Shown here: piece by piece, positions 29,022 to 37,619 of the stretch
How the letters are laid out: every line of letters starts with the position of its first letter
How positions within the stretch are numbered: position 1 is the stretch's first letter
Assembly (NCBI RefSeq): GCF_040126305.1
Contig: NZ_CP149510.1
Span: 3,483,001 to 3,547,000, forward strand
Origin: Pararhizobium sp. A13
GTDB lineage: Bacteria; Pseudomonadota; Alphaproteobacteria; Rhizobiales; Rhizobiaceae
Direction: 5' to 3'
DNA: 64,000 bases
Notes under the pieces: model-generated
Databases searched by the model: none
Told to the model about the DNA's origin: nothing
What the model saw: only the letters and a program-made list of their open reading frames with translations
Translations under genes and position numbers: made by a program

Positions 29022-29416
29022 GTATGTGCCTCCGTTAGACAGTGAAGTGGCCAATGCCCGGCTGGGCATGCGCGATAACTCCACCAGATTGACCTGAGCA
29101 GGGCGTTTCGTGCAGCAGGGATGCCTGAAAGCGCCTTGCGGAATACTGACGGAGTTTTGGCATTCAAATCGATTAACGACAAGCGATTGTTGTCAAAAGG
29201 GAGACTTTTCCGGGCATGCCGAGTAAGCTTCAAGCAGGTGGACACAGCGTTCGACCGCATGAGGCGATCAGGCGCACATGTCGCGCGAAATATGAATGCC
29301 GACAAGCCTTTCGCCTGGCGACGGCTACCGGCAATTGACTGGCTGATTGCTCATTTTGTTCAAGATTCGACGATCCGTTCGTTCCCGGCTCGGCGGAATG
29401 GTGAAAGGAAAACCAC
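29022..29416. other. Intergenic region between gnd and the SRPBCC gene
   Basis: This 395-base divergent spacer has no recognisable RNA gene or operator. An open frame at 29121-29426 overlaps the next gene's start and has no ribosome-binding site, so I do not call it. Confidence 0.4.
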
Positions 29417-29815
29417 ATGGGCGTGATGGATGCGAAAGTCGTCCATGTCAGCATAAACAGGAACTGGCGCGACGTTTATCAGTTTGCTGCCGCGCCGGAA
29501 AACATGCCGCTCTGGGCATCCGGCCTCGGCGGTGGTTTGGAGGCCGATGGCGAGGATTGGGTGGCGCACGGTCCGCTCGGCAGCGTCCGCGTAAAATTTG
29601 CGCCGAGGAACGATTTCGGTGTGATGGACCATGTCGTGACGATGGAATCGGGACTTGAAGTCGACAATGCGCTGCGCGTCGTGCCGAATGGCGAAGGCTC
29701 GGAGGTGATGTTCACGGTGTTGAAACTACCCGATACGAGCGAAGAACAGTTTGCAGCTGATTCCAACTGGGTCCTGAAGGACCTCAACACACTGAAAAAA
29801 CTGCTGGAAGCATGA
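29417..29815 (+). CDS. SRPBCC-fold (START-like) small protein
   Basis: This 132-residue cytoplasmic protein has the helix-grip pattern. An early strand (AKVVHVSINRNWRDVYQFAAAPENMPLWA) is followed by antiparallel strands (FGVMDHVVTMESGLEVDNALRVVPNGEGSEVMFTVLK) and a long C-terminal helix ending LNTLKKLLEA. Such domains bind hydrophobic ligands; the ligand here is unknown. GAAAGGAAAACC precedes ATG 29417. It is followed closely by the VOC gene, so the two probably form an operon. Confidence 0.75.
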   Translation: MGVMDAKVVHVSINRNWRDVYQFAAAPENMPLWASGLGGGLEADGEDWVAHGPLGSVRVKFAPRNDFGVMDHVVTMESGLEVDNALRVVPNGEGSEVMFTVLKLPDTSEEQFAADSNWVLKDLNTLKKLLEA

Positions 29816-29829
29816 CAAGGAAGACGATC

Positions 29830-30180
29830 ATGGGACAGAAAGGCGTCGATCGCCAGATCGACAACATCGAATTCGCCGTTGCCGACATCGCCCGTTCGAA
29901 AGCATTTTACGGCGCTGCGTTTGGCTGGTCGTTCACCGACTACGGCCCGCAATATTGCGAGTTCAGCGACGGCCGGCTGACTGGCGGCTTGACGACAGGA
30001 CCGGTAAGGCCGGGCGGACCACTGGTGATCCTGTATGCGGACGATCTCCCAGCCACGCAAGCACGGCTGGAAGCGGCCGGCGCGCGCATCGTCAAGGAGA
30101 CTTTTTCCTTTCCGGGCGGCAGGAGATTCCATTTCCAGGATCCGGACGGCTATGAACTGGCGGTCTGGTCCGACAAATAG
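29830..30180 (+). CDS. VOC-superfamily (glyoxalase/bleomycin-resistance-like) protein
   Basis: This 116-residue protein of two beta-alpha-beta-beta-beta modules has IDNIEFAVADIARSKAFYGAAFGWSFTDYG at the start and FHFQDPDGYELAVWSDK at the end. These are typical vicinal-oxygen-chelate signatures, with a Glu ligand in the last strand. The reaction is unknown. ATG 29830 has AAGGAAG at 6 bases. An earlier ATG at 29812 overlaps the SRPBCC stop (ATGA) and would add 6 residues. Confidence 0.8.
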   Translation: MGQKGVDRQIDNIEFAVADIARSKAFYGAAFGWSFTDYGPQYCEFSDGRLTGGLTTGPVRPGGPLVILYADDLPATQARLEAAGARIVKETFSFPGGRRFHFQDPDGYELAVWSDK

Positions 30181-30225
30181 CCGAGGTGAAATGAGCGCGA
30201 GGGCGACCGCCCTCGCCTTTCGGCC

Positions 30226-30936
30226 TCACGCGGCGATCGAGCGGCGGCGGTTGGCGATCTCTTGAAGGATCAGGATTGCGCCGATGATCTTGCCGGTGCT
30301 CGACACGCAGGGCGTCATCCGGCACCGCACGACGATCGTCCGGTTCTCAACGTCCTTGGGGTAGGTGTAATCCACCAGTTCGCCGGAAAAACATCTGTCG
30401 AGGTTGGGTTTGACCCGCTGCTCGAAGCGCTGGATGCCGACGAACTCGACGATATGGCGGCCGACGAGGTCCATGGGCCGCTCTTCCAGCCGCACGGCAT
30501 TGACGGAGTTGGTGTACAGATAACGGTAGTCGGTGGTGATGACGGCGATGCGGTCCGGCATGCAGTCGAGGATTGCTTCGTTAAGGAAGCCCTCGTCGAC
30601 CCGGGCCTTCTGCAATCCGGCGGTCGATTGCAGCGCCCGCGGCTTTTCGAAAACATCGCCACTTCCCACCGAGAAATAGCGATCCGCCAGCGCCTGCAGC
30701 GCGTCGCCCTGACGCAGCACGCTCGAAACGTCGCCGGCTTCCTTCTGCAGCAAGTCCAGAACAAACTGGAACTGCAGCCGTGCGTCGACCGAATTTTTCG
30801 CCTCTTCGCGATAGATGGCGTCCAGAACCGGTTCGATCTCGCGATCAAGGATGTTTATCAGAAGATCATCGCCAGATTTGACGGCATATTGTAGCTGGGA
30901 ATATTTGAACCAGAAAAGGTCAATCAGTTCCTTCAA
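30226..30936 (-). CDS. PAS-domain protein without output domain
   Basis: This 236-residue cytoplasmic protein has a helical N-terminal half (~1-110, with LQFQFVLDLLQKEAGDVSSVLRQGDALQALADRYF). A PAS fold follows at ~118-225 (EAILDCMPDRIAVITTDYRYLYTNSVNAVRLEERP, then GRHIVEFVG, and CVSSTGKIIGAILILQEI). It has no histidine kinase, GGDEF or DNA-binding domain and so may sense a ligand for a partner. No neighbour clarifies its role. Confidence 0.72.
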   Translation of the reverse strand: MKELIDLFWFKYSQLQYAVKSGDDLLINILDREIEPVLDAIYREEAKNSVDARLQFQFVLDLLQKEAGDVSSVLRQGDALQALADRYFSVGSGDVFEKPRALQSTAGLQKARVDEGFLNEAILDCMPDRIAVITTDYRYLYTNSVNAVRLEERPMDLVGRHIVEFVGIQRFEQRVKPNLDRCFSGELVDYTYPKDVENRTIVVRCRMTPCVSSTGKIIGAILILQEIANRRRSIAA

Positions 30937-31318
30937 TTTTCACCCCACTCCTGCGCAACCCGTTCAATCCCCCGAAGCCACGGAATTAGCGTCACAATCC
31001 AGACATAAATCGATTGAATCGCGCCTGTTCAATCGTCCGAAGCGCTTGCAATCGCCTTGCTGTAATAATTCAGTCTACACCCAGGGAAACCGCATTCAAC
31101 ACCTGAAAACTGACCGGAAACGTTGCCGTTGAATTTATTCTAGGCATTCTGGATAAATTGACGAAAATCCTGCGGCCAGAAGACGGACAGATGCCTGAAC
31201 CGCGCGACGAACGGAACACAACGGGCGCCCTGCTAGGGCGCGAAATAGATGATTCCATTCAGACGGAAATGGCTTCCAAATGTGATTTCTCAGATTTGCG
31301 ACGCCTGCGGGCTTCCGA
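30937..31318. other. Intergenic region with a GC hairpin
   Basis: This 382-base spacer carries one perfect hairpin, GCGCCCT/AGGGCGC at 31225-31241, without a following T run. A 71-codon frame starting with TTG at 31158 overlaps the end of lpxXL and is not called. Confidence 0.4.
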
Positions 31319-32251
31319 TCAGTCCTTCAGACTGCGCTTGATGTTCCAGCGGTCATGGTACCACAACCACTGACCGGGGTATTCCCTGACCCAGCTCTCG
31401 ACTTTGTCATTGAGCAATTGCGCCGTCGCATTGACATCGACGCTGCCGTCCGTCCTGCGCGGGATATCGATGGCCGGTTCGAGCTCAAGCCGGAATCGTC
31501 CGTTCGGCAGGCGGATCGAGCGGGCCGGATAGACCTCGCAGTTGAACTGCCGCACCAGTTTCGCCAGCAGCGGATTGGTCCGCACGTCCCGCCCGAAGAA
31601 TTTTGTCGTCAGCCCCTTGCGGAACTTCTGGTCGACGAGGACACCGACGGCGCCGCCCACCTCCAGCTTGCGCGCAAGCGTGAACGACGAGCCGGCATGC
31701 GAGGGAACGAGATTGCCCATGCGCTGCTTTCGGAAATCGAACACCTTGTCGGCGACGTAAGGGTTGTTCGGTGGCCGGAAAAGCACCGTCACATCCAGCC
31801 CGAACGCCGCACCGGCAACCGGCAGCAGTTCGAAATTGCCGCTATGGGCGGTAAAGACGATGAACGGACGCGGATTGTCGCGCAACTCGACAAACAGCGG
31901 GATGCCCGAGACTTCGATGCGGCCCGGCTCCGGGTTTGCCGGATCGAAATCGAAGAGTTCGTCGAGAAAGACGTATTCAGCCGCCAGCCTTCCGATGCTG
32001 CCCCAGCTTTCGAGCGCGATCGCCTCGATCTCCGCCTCGCTCTTTTCGGGAAAGGCGTTGCGCAGATTGGTCATGGTCAGCCTGTGCCGGCGCTTCAGCT
32101 TCGGTCCGAGCCAGCGGGTGAAACGATCGGCAAATTCGATGGCGCCATTGGCTGGAAACAGTTTCAGAGTGCCGAGCAGCAGAAAGACGAACTGGGCGAT
32201 CGACCACTGGCGGAAGTGCTCCGCCGCAAGAACCAGCCGTGTGATCAGCAT
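31319..32251 (-). CDS. lpxXL: Lipid A very-long-chain fatty acid acyltransferase LpxXL
   Basis: This is a membrane-bound acyltransferase (HtrB/LpxL superfamily, 310 residues) that transfers 27-hydroxyoctacosanoate from AcpXL to lipid A. It has an N-terminal hydrophobic helix (SIAQFVFLLLGTLKLFP), the catalytic HxxxxE in FTAHSGNFELLP, and VGVLVDQKFRKGLTTKFFGR downstream. The assignment to LpxXL over LpxL rests on its place at the end of the acpXL cluster. ATG 32251 is chosen; GTG 32257 and ATG 32271 are in frame. The last of these would overlap the dehydrogenase stop. Confidence 0.88.
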   Translation of the reverse strand: MLITRLVLAAEHFRQWSIAQFVFLLLGTLKLFPANGAIEFADRFTRWLGPKLKRRHRLTMTNLRNAFPEKSEAEIEAIALESWGSIGRLAAEYVFLDELFDFDPANPEPGRIEVSGIPLFVELRDNPRPFIVFTAHSGNFELLPVAGAAFGLDVTVLFRPPNNPYVADKVFDFRKQRMGNLVPSHAGSSFTLARKLEVGGAVGVLVDQKFRKGLTTKFFGRDVRTNPLLAKLVRQFNCEVYPARSIRLPNGRFRLELEPAIDIPRRTDGSVDVNATAQLLNDKVESWVREYPGQWLWYHDRWNIKRSLKD

Positions 32252-32262
32252 GCGCACGATGT

Positions 32263-33291
32263 TCAGTCCATCCGCAGGATGATTTTGCCGAAGACCTGGC
32301 GCGTCTCCATGCGCTCCAGCGCCTTGTCGATTTCGTTGAAGCCGACTTCGGTGTCGATGACCGGATGCACCAGTCCGCGCGCCATCTTCTGCATGGCGTT
32401 GGCCATATTCTCCATGCGGCAGCCGAAGGAGCCGAGCAGCTTCAACTGCTGCTGGAACAACATCATCAGGTTCATGTCCGTCGAGACGCCGGAGGTCGAA
32501 CCGCAGGTGACCAGACGCCCGCCACGCTTCAGGCTGAACATCGATGCTGCCCAAGTATCCTTGCCGACATGTTCGAAGACGACGTCGACGCCCTTCTTCT
32601 TGGTGAGCTTGCGCACGACGCCCTCGAAGCGATCGGTGCGGTAGTTGATGACATGATCGGCGCCGAGCGCCTTCGCCTTCTCGATCTTGTCGTCGGAACC
32701 GACCGTGGTAATGACGGTGCAGCCGATCTTCTTGGCAAGCTGGATCGCCGCCGAACCGATCCCCGAGCCGCCGGCATGAATGAGGATGGTTTCGCCCGGC
32801 TCGAGCTTGGCATTATCGAACAGCATATGCTCGACCGTGCCGAAGGTCACCGGAGCGACAGCCGCGGCCACCGCATCGACGCCCGGAGGCGCGGGAACGA
32901 GCAGGCGCGCCGGCAGATTGACCTTCTCCTGGGCGAAACCATCGAGATGGAAGCCGTGCACGCCGCCGACATGTTCGCAGAGATTGTCGCGGCCTTCGCG
33001 GCAGGGGCGGCAAAGGCCGCAAGTGCGCGCGCCGTAGATCGAGACGAGCTGCCCCGGCAGCACATTGGCGACACCCGGGCCGATCTGGTCGACCACACCC
33101 GACGCTTCGGCGCCGATCACCAGCGGCATCTTGCGCTTGGCAAAGGCCATGCCGCGCCAGCCCCAGACGTCGATATGGTTGAGCGCGACCGCCTTGACCC
33201 GGAGCGTGACTTCGCCGGGACCAGGCGCTTCCGGTTCGGGAAGATCGGTAATTTCCAGCTTACGGTCGTCGATCAGTTGCAAAGCGCGCAT
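32263..33291 (-). CDS. Zinc-type alcohol dehydrogenase-like protein of the acpXL cluster
   Basis: This medium-chain dehydrogenase/reductase has 342 residues. The GroES-like domain contains VIGAEASGVVDQIG and a four-Cys structural-zinc loop (CGLCRPCREGRDNLC). The Rossmann fold has ILIHAGGSGIGSAAIQLAKKIG. It sits between fabF1XL and lpxXL, as in other rhizobia, and is thought to help make the VLCFA; its exact reaction is unclear. MRALQLIDDRKLEI at 33291 is preferred over the longer frame to 33327. Confidence 0.85.
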   Translation of the reverse strand: MRALQLIDDRKLEITDLPEPEAPGPGEVTLRVKAVALNHIDVWGWRGMAFAKRKMPLVIGAEASGVVDQIGPGVANVLPGQLVSIYGARTCGLCRPCREGRDNLCEHVGGVHGFHLDGFAQEKVNLPARLLVPAPPGVDAVAAAVAPVTFGTVEHMLFDNAKLEPGETILIHAGGSGIGSAAIQLAKKIGCTVITTVGSDDKIEKAKALGADHVINYRTDRFEGVVRKLTKKKGVDVVFEHVGKDTWAASMFSLKRGGRLVTCGSTSGVSTDMNLMMLFQQQLKLLGSFGCRMENMANAMQKMARGLVHPVIDTEVGFNEIDKALERMETRQVFGKIILRMD

Positions 33292-33349
33292 GATATTCCA
33301 GTCCTTCGCCCCAAAGGCGTCTTTCATCGAAAAAGTGTCGCCTGTCCGA

Positions 33350-34636
33350 TTAGGCGGGTTCCGCCGTCATGACAAGGCTGGCGTTCTGGCCGCCGAAGCC
33401 GAAGGAATTCGACAGGACGGCCGTCACCGTTGCATCCCGCTTCACATTCGGCACGACGTCGAGCACGATCGACGGATCGGCATTGGTGAAGTTGATCGTC
33501 GGTGGCAGGGTGCCGGTCAGCATCGTCTGCAACGAGAAGACCGCCTCGACCGCACCGGCCGCCGTCAGCGTGTGGCCGATCATCGACTTGTTCGACGATA
33601 CCGGGATGCGGGCAAGCGCCTCGCCGAAGACCGCCGACATCGAGCCATATTCCATCTTGTCGTTTTCCGGCGTCGAGGTGCCATGGGCATTGATGTAGCC
33701 GATGCCGCTTTCGGGGAGGCCGGCATCGGCCAGTGCCGCGCGGATCGTCGCGATCGCCGGGCCGCCGTCCGGGGACGAGCGGGTCCGGTGGAAGAGATCA
33801 GCCTTCTCGCCGCAGCCCTTCATGATGCCGAGAACACGGGCGCCACGGGCGACCGCCGCTTCCAGGCTTTCGAGCACCAGCGTCGCCGCACCTTCGGCGA
33901 TGACGAAACCGTCACGATCCTTGCTGAAGGGCTTGGAGGCTTTTTCCGGCGGATCGTTCTGGGTCGAAAGCGCCGACAGCAGCGAGAAGCGGATCAGCGC
34001 TTCGGCGCTGACCGAGCCGTCGGTTGCAACCGTCAGAGCACGGTCGGTTCGGCCTTGGCGGATCGCCTCGACGCCGAGCTGGATTGCGGTCGCGCCGGAA
34101 GCGCAGGCGGTCGAAAGCGTCACCGGCAGGCCGCGGGTGCCGAAACGATCGGCCAGACGCTCGGAAATGGCGCCGAACAGCATGGCTTCGTGAAAGACGG
34201 GATCGGCCTTGTTGCGCAGAACCGCCATGAAGCGGTCATAGGCATCGCCGGGGCGTTCGGAGGCCGGTGCCCGGTCGGCGAGAGCGAAGCGGTCGCTCCA
34301 TTCCGGCTCGATCGGCGGGGCGGCGAGAAACAGCGGCCCGTTGAAATCGCCTGAAAGCCCGGCCTGGGCCAGCGCTTCCTCCGTCGTTGCGCGGGCGAAG
34401 GCATAGGAGCGCTCGACGGAATTTTCCGCCGGCACGTCGATGAAATCGACGGTGCCGGAAATGCGGGTCGACAATCCTTCCGTGGGAAAGCGCTTGATCG
34501 CGTGAATGCCGGAGACGCCGGCCGTCAGTGCCGCCCAATTGTCCGCCAGCCCCTGTCCGAGCGAGGTGATGACACCCATGCCGGTCACCGCGATGATCGG
34601 CCGGCCGAGATGATCGGTGAATTTCGATGCAGTCAT
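33350..34636 (-). CDS. fabF1XL: Beta-ketoacyl-ACP synthase FabF1XL
   Basis: This is a condensing enzyme for very-long-chain acyl elongation on AcpXL, 428 residues. The full catalytic triad is present: Cys in TLSTACASGATAIQ, His in NAHGTSTPENDKMEYG, and His in SNKSMIGHTLTAAGAVE. The N-terminus TGMGVITSLGQGLADNW is typical of FabF. It lies 13 bases after fabF2XL. It is probably the active partner of a heterodimer with the Cys-less paralogue upstream. Confidence 0.9.
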   Translation of the reverse strand: MTASKFTDHLGRPIIAVTGMGVITSLGQGLADNWAALTAGVSGIHAIKRFPTEGLSTRISGTVDFIDVPAENSVERSYAFARATTEEALAQAGLSGDFNGPLFLAAPPIEPEWSDRFALADRAPASERPGDAYDRFMAVLRNKADPVFHEAMLFGAISERLADRFGTRGLPVTLSTACASGATAIQLGVEAIRQGRTDRALTVATDGSVSAEALIRFSLLSALSTQNDPPEKASKPFSKDRDGFVIAEGAATLVLESLEAAVARGARVLGIMKGCGEKADLFHRTRSSPDGGPAIATIRAALADAGLPESGIGYINAHGTSTPENDKMEYGSMSAVFGEALARIPVSSNKSMIGHTLTAAGAVEAVFSLQTMLTGTLPPTINFTNADPSIVLDVVPNVKRDATVTAVLSNSFGFGGQNASLVMTAEPA

Positions 34637-34649
34637 GATGTTTCACTCC

Positions 34650-35861
34650 TCACGCATTGACCGACAGGAGGGCAACACCCTCGCCGCGAACATGGCCGAC
34701 AGTTGTCACGACGGCCGCCGTTGCCCCGGCCGTCATCGCGTGTTCGCGGTCAGTGTCGAACGGCGGAACCTTCGCCCGGCCGTCAAGCGTTAGCGCTGCG
34801 AGCGCCAGGCCAAGCGGAAACTGGGTTTCGAGCGCATGCCCGGTTAGGCCGCCATAGGCGCGCAGCGCAGCACCGGGAACCACCGCATCCAGCACGGCCC
34901 GCTCGCGTGCGGCCAGATCATGAAAGCCGGTCGTGCCGCAGAAAACGACGCTGCCCTCGCCGGCCAGATCCTTCGCCGGCTCCAGAAGCCGTCCGAGCCG
35001 CGCTTCCAGTCGGCCCGCGTCGCGGCTGCCGCGATCACCTTCGATCGCGTCGATCGTCGCATAGATATGGGCGCCGCGGGCTTCCGCGTGAGCGCGCGAT
35101 TCCAGAACGAGGAACGCGCCGACCGAACCCAGAATCATGCCGCCGCCGTCTTCGGCCTTGCGCGCCCAGAGCGGCTGCCATTCCCCACGGGCATGGCCCT
35201 GGATAGCCTCGATCAGAAGCAGCACGTCCTGCCGTTCGGCCACGAAGGCACCGCCGACGAGAGTATGGGTGGATTGACCCGCCTTGATGCGGGCGAAAGC
35301 GGTTTCCACGGCCGAAATGCCCGCGCCCTCCTCGCCCATGAAAGTGCGCGAGGAACCGGTCACCTTGTGGACGATGGAGATGTTACCGGCCATCAGGTTG
35401 GAAAGCTGGGCGAGGAACAGCGTCGGGCGCAGTTCCGTCGTCAGCTTCTCGTTGAGCAACCGCTCGCGGTCGTTGCGCTTCAGCCCCTCGTCGACGATCA
35501 GCGAATCGACGGTGATGTCGCGCTCGCCGCCGCCGGCCGCCACGATCATGTCCATGCTGCTGCAGGCTTCGAGGTCATCCTTGAAACCGGCATCATCGAG
35601 CGCAAGACCGGCACTGAAGACTCCGAGACGCTGCCAGTTCTCCATCTGCCGCTGGTCGCCGCGCTTTGGGATCTGCTGCGACCAGTCGATTTCCGGCAGC
35701 GGGTGCACCGGATAGGGGGCGAAACGTTCGGTCTCGATGCGCACGGTCGGAGACTGATCGGCGGTCAGAAGTGCCGCGTGCACCTCGGTGCCCACCCCCT
35801 GGCTGGTGACAATGCCGACACCGGTAATCACAACATCATTGGCGGATTTGCTCATCGTCAT
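34650..35861 (-). CDS. fabF2XL: Beta-ketoacyl-ACP synthase homologue FabF2XL lacking the active-site Cys
   Basis: This 403-residue thiolase-fold protein belongs to the VLCFA cluster. The N-terminal VVITGVGIVTSQGVG matches ketosynthases. At the nucleophile position, however, the sequence is TGSSRTFMGEEGAGISA rather than TACASG, so no Cys is present, and the two catalytic-His motifs are also degenerate (GTTGFHD, YGGLTGHALETQFPLGLA). This resembles the chain-length-factor partner of type II polyketide ketosynthases. Its start overlaps the fabZXL stop (ATGA), so the two genes are coupled. Confidence 0.85.
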   Translation of the reverse strand: MTMSKSANDVVITGVGIVTSQGVGTEVHAALLTADQSPTVRIETERFAPYPVHPLPEIDWSQQIPKRGDQRQMENWQRLGVFSAGLALDDAGFKDDLEACSSMDMIVAAGGGERDITVDSLIVDEGLKRNDRERLLNEKLTTELRPTLFLAQLSNLMAGNISIVHKVTGSSRTFMGEEGAGISAVETAFARIKAGQSTHTLVGGAFVAERQDVLLLIEAIQGHARGEWQPLWARKAEDGGGMILGSVGAFLVLESRAHAEARGAHIYATIDAIEGDRGSRDAGRLEARLGRLLEPAKDLAGEGSVVFCGTTGFHDLAARERAVLDAVVPGAALRAYGGLTGHALETQFPLGLALAALTLDGRAKVPPFDTDREHAMTAGATAAVVTTVGHVRGEGVALLSVNA

Positions 35862-36343
35862 TCCCCCGTCGTGGCTGCGAGCGCCATCGCCGCCATCAGC
35901 CCAACTTCTTCGGCACGCTTCTTGACGATCGGTCCAAGCGGCACCTGATCGAACGGCATGGTCCGCAGTTTCAATTGCGCGTCGCAGACCTTCTTGCCCT
36001 GCGAGGTAATTTTCGCCTTGGTGACGGCAAAGCCGGAGCCGTCATGTTCCAGGAAGGCTTCGATGTCGAGTACCGCTTCCGGTTCGACGAAGGTGCGCAT
36101 CTTCGCACCATCGACCGACATCAGGAATGGCATGGCCGCAAAATCGGTGGCAGCCAGAACGAGAAAACCCGAGGCCTGCGCCATCGTCTCGATCAGGAGA
36201 ACGCCGGGCACCAGCGGATAGCCGGGAAAGTGGCCCTCGAACACCGGGCTCTTGGCGGGAACAACCGAGCGCGCCGTCAGTGTCTTGGCGGTGAGATCGA
36301 GGGTCTCGATCCGGTCGATCATCTGAAAATATTCAAGGAGCAT
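35858..36343 (-). CDS. fabZXL: 3-hydroxyacyl-ACP dehydratase FabZXL
   Basis: This 161-residue hot-dog-fold dehydratase serves very-long-chain acyl synthesis on AcpXL. The active-site region is complete: GHFPGYPLVPGVLLIETMAQASG holds the His, and the Glu follows in the central helix. ATG 36343 (MLLEYFQMIDRIE) is preferred; the open frame from 36352 begins with TTG. It is separated from acpXL by a 240-base spacer with a strong hairpin. Confidence 0.9.
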   Translation of the reverse strand: MLLEYFQMIDRIETLDLTAKTLTARSVVPAKSPVFEGHFPGYPLVPGVLLIETMAQASGFLVLAATDFAAMPFLMSVDGAKMRTFVEPEAVLDIEAFLEHDGSGFAVTKAKITSQGKKVCDAQLKLRTMPFDQVPLGPIVKKRAEEVGLMAAMALAATTGE

Positions 36344-36495
36344 CAGGAGCAAATCCAGCTTGGCCCGGAGCGCGGCGCATCAGAGACAGCACCTGGAATG
36401 CTCCGGATTTCAAATCAGCGCACGACCTCGCCTGGTTTGGGCCCGCCCGAAACCGGTGCGGTGGCGCGATCATGCGACCGTCAAGTAAAAACGCA

Positions 36496-36536
36496 AATGC
36501 CGCCTGTCAAGCGCAGTCCACGCGACAGGCGGCATT
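36496..36536 (-). terminator. Terminator/attenuator hairpin downstream of acpXL
   Basis: A perfect 13-bp stem, AATGCCGCCTGTC/GACAGGCGGCATT, has a 15-base loop. On the minus strand it is followed by TTGCGTTTTT. It lies 47 bases after the acpXL stop and before fabZXL, so it probably lets acpXL be made in excess over the enzymes. Confidence 0.8.
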
Positions 36537-36583
36537 GATATGGTTCATGTACGTGTTCCCGCGCGTCAAACGCGGGACGGCGA

Positions 36584-36862
36584 TCAGCCCTTGGCGGCCT
36601 TCAGTTCGTCGATCTTGGCGCAGAGATTCTTGAGGACGAAATATTCTTCCGTCGAAACCTTGCCTTCATTGACTTCCTGGGTCCACTGCTCAAGCGGGAT
36701 CTTGATACCGAATTCCTTGTCGATCGCAAAAACGATATCGAGGAAGTCCAGGCTGTCGATGCCGAGATCGTCGATGGTGTGGCTTTCCGGCGTAATCGTC
36801 TCACGGTCGATTTCGCTCGTTTCCGCAATGATGTCGGCAACCTTGTCGAATGTAGCTGTCAC
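36584..36862 (-). CDS. acpXL: Specialised acyl carrier protein AcpXL
   Basis: This 92-residue acidic carrier protein bears the 27-hydroxyoctacosanoyl chain on 4'-phosphopantetheine. The attachment Ser is in [18 protein letters not shown]. Helix I ([22 protein letters not shown]) and the long C-terminal helix match rhizobial AcpXL, which is longer than AcpP. I chose GTG 36862: AGAGG lies 7 bases before it, whereas the ATG at 36868 would sit directly against that site. It is the first gene of the cluster. Confidence 0.95.
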   Translation of the reverse strand: MTATFDKVADIIAETSEIDRETITPESHTIDDLGIDSLDFLDIVFAIDKEFGIKIPLEQWTQEVNEGKVSTEEYFVLKNLCAKIDELKAAKG

Positions 36863-37045
36863 GCGCATACCTCTTTAGAATTCGTGTTTTGGCGAACCTA
36901 TAGGTAAATGCAGCTGAAAAGCCAATGCCCTTGAGCCCAAGAGTTGCATTTATGACGATGGTGTTGCGCAAACATCAAATGGGCGTCTTGCGCCGCCAAT
37001 CCGGCTGCGCATGCGCCGCTCCATCCGCTTAACCGCCGCAAGGGT

Positions 37046-37474
37046 TCAGCGGGTAACGACGATCTTGGTGTTCTTCAGACCGTACTGGCTTGCAAGCGAG
37101 AAGAACTCGGCGGCATTTTCCGGGTGCAGACGGATGCAGCCGTGCGAAGCCGGGCGGCCGAGGCGTTTCAGGTCGTAGGTCGCATGCACCGCATAACCGC
37201 CGTTGAAGAACACGGCATAGGGCATCGGCGCGTCGTCATATTTGCGCGAACGATGGTTCTTCGACAGCCACTTGGCGCTCCAACTGCCTTTCGGCGTGAC
37301 ATAACCTTTGCGCGCGGTCGAGACCTTCCAGCGATAGCGCACGATGCCGTTCTGCGAGACTGTCATCGTTTGAGAAGAAAGACTGATATTGGCAATAAGA
37401 TTGGCGGCAAAGGCAGTCGGTGAATGAATTTGCATGAACAAAAAGGCCAAAAAGGCCACGACGATTCTAGGCAT
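37046..37474 (-). CDS. L,D-transpeptidase (YkuD domain)
   Basis: This 142-residue exported peptidoglycan enzyme has a signal peptide at ~1-22 (VVAFLAFLFMQIHSPTAFA) and a YkuD domain over the rest. The catalytic His is in GYAVHATYDLKRLGRPASHG and the Cys in SHGCIRLHPENAAEFF. It makes 3-3 crosslinks or attaches proteins to peptidoglycan. ATG 37474 has GGAGAGGA upstream; the longer frame from 37585 is unlikely. It is one of many short rhizobial LDTs. Confidence 0.9.
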   Translation of the reverse strand: MPRIVVAFLAFLFMQIHSPTAFAANLIANISLSSQTMTVSQNGIVRYRWKVSTARKGYVTPKGSWSAKWLSKNHRSRKYDDAPMPYAVFFNGGYAVHATYDLKRLGRPASHGCIRLHPENAAEFFSLASQYGLKNTKIVVTR

Positions 37475-37619
37475 TAAAGTCCTCTCCGGAGATATGTACC
37501 TTTTTACTGGTATTCCAACGGACGCAGACCTAACATTATTCGAATGATATTCGCTTAAGACAAATGGAAAATGCCGGATTAACAAATCCGGATCAGAGTT
37601 TCCGATCTCAGTAACAAAG

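Noticed and set aside
29121..29426. 101-codon plus-strand frame upstream of the SRPBCC gene
   Set aside because: It has no ribosome-binding site, irregular composition, and overlaps the well-supported SRPBCC start.
31158..31373. 71-codon frame with TTG start near lpxXL
   Set aside because: It is antisense to the end of lpxXL and has weak start signals; the GCGCCCT hairpin within it explains the odd composition.
32272..32554. Upstream extension of the lpxXL frame
   Set aside because: It lies within the 3' end of the dehydrogenase gene in another frame and its composition (His/Arg/Gly-rich) is that of a shadow frame.
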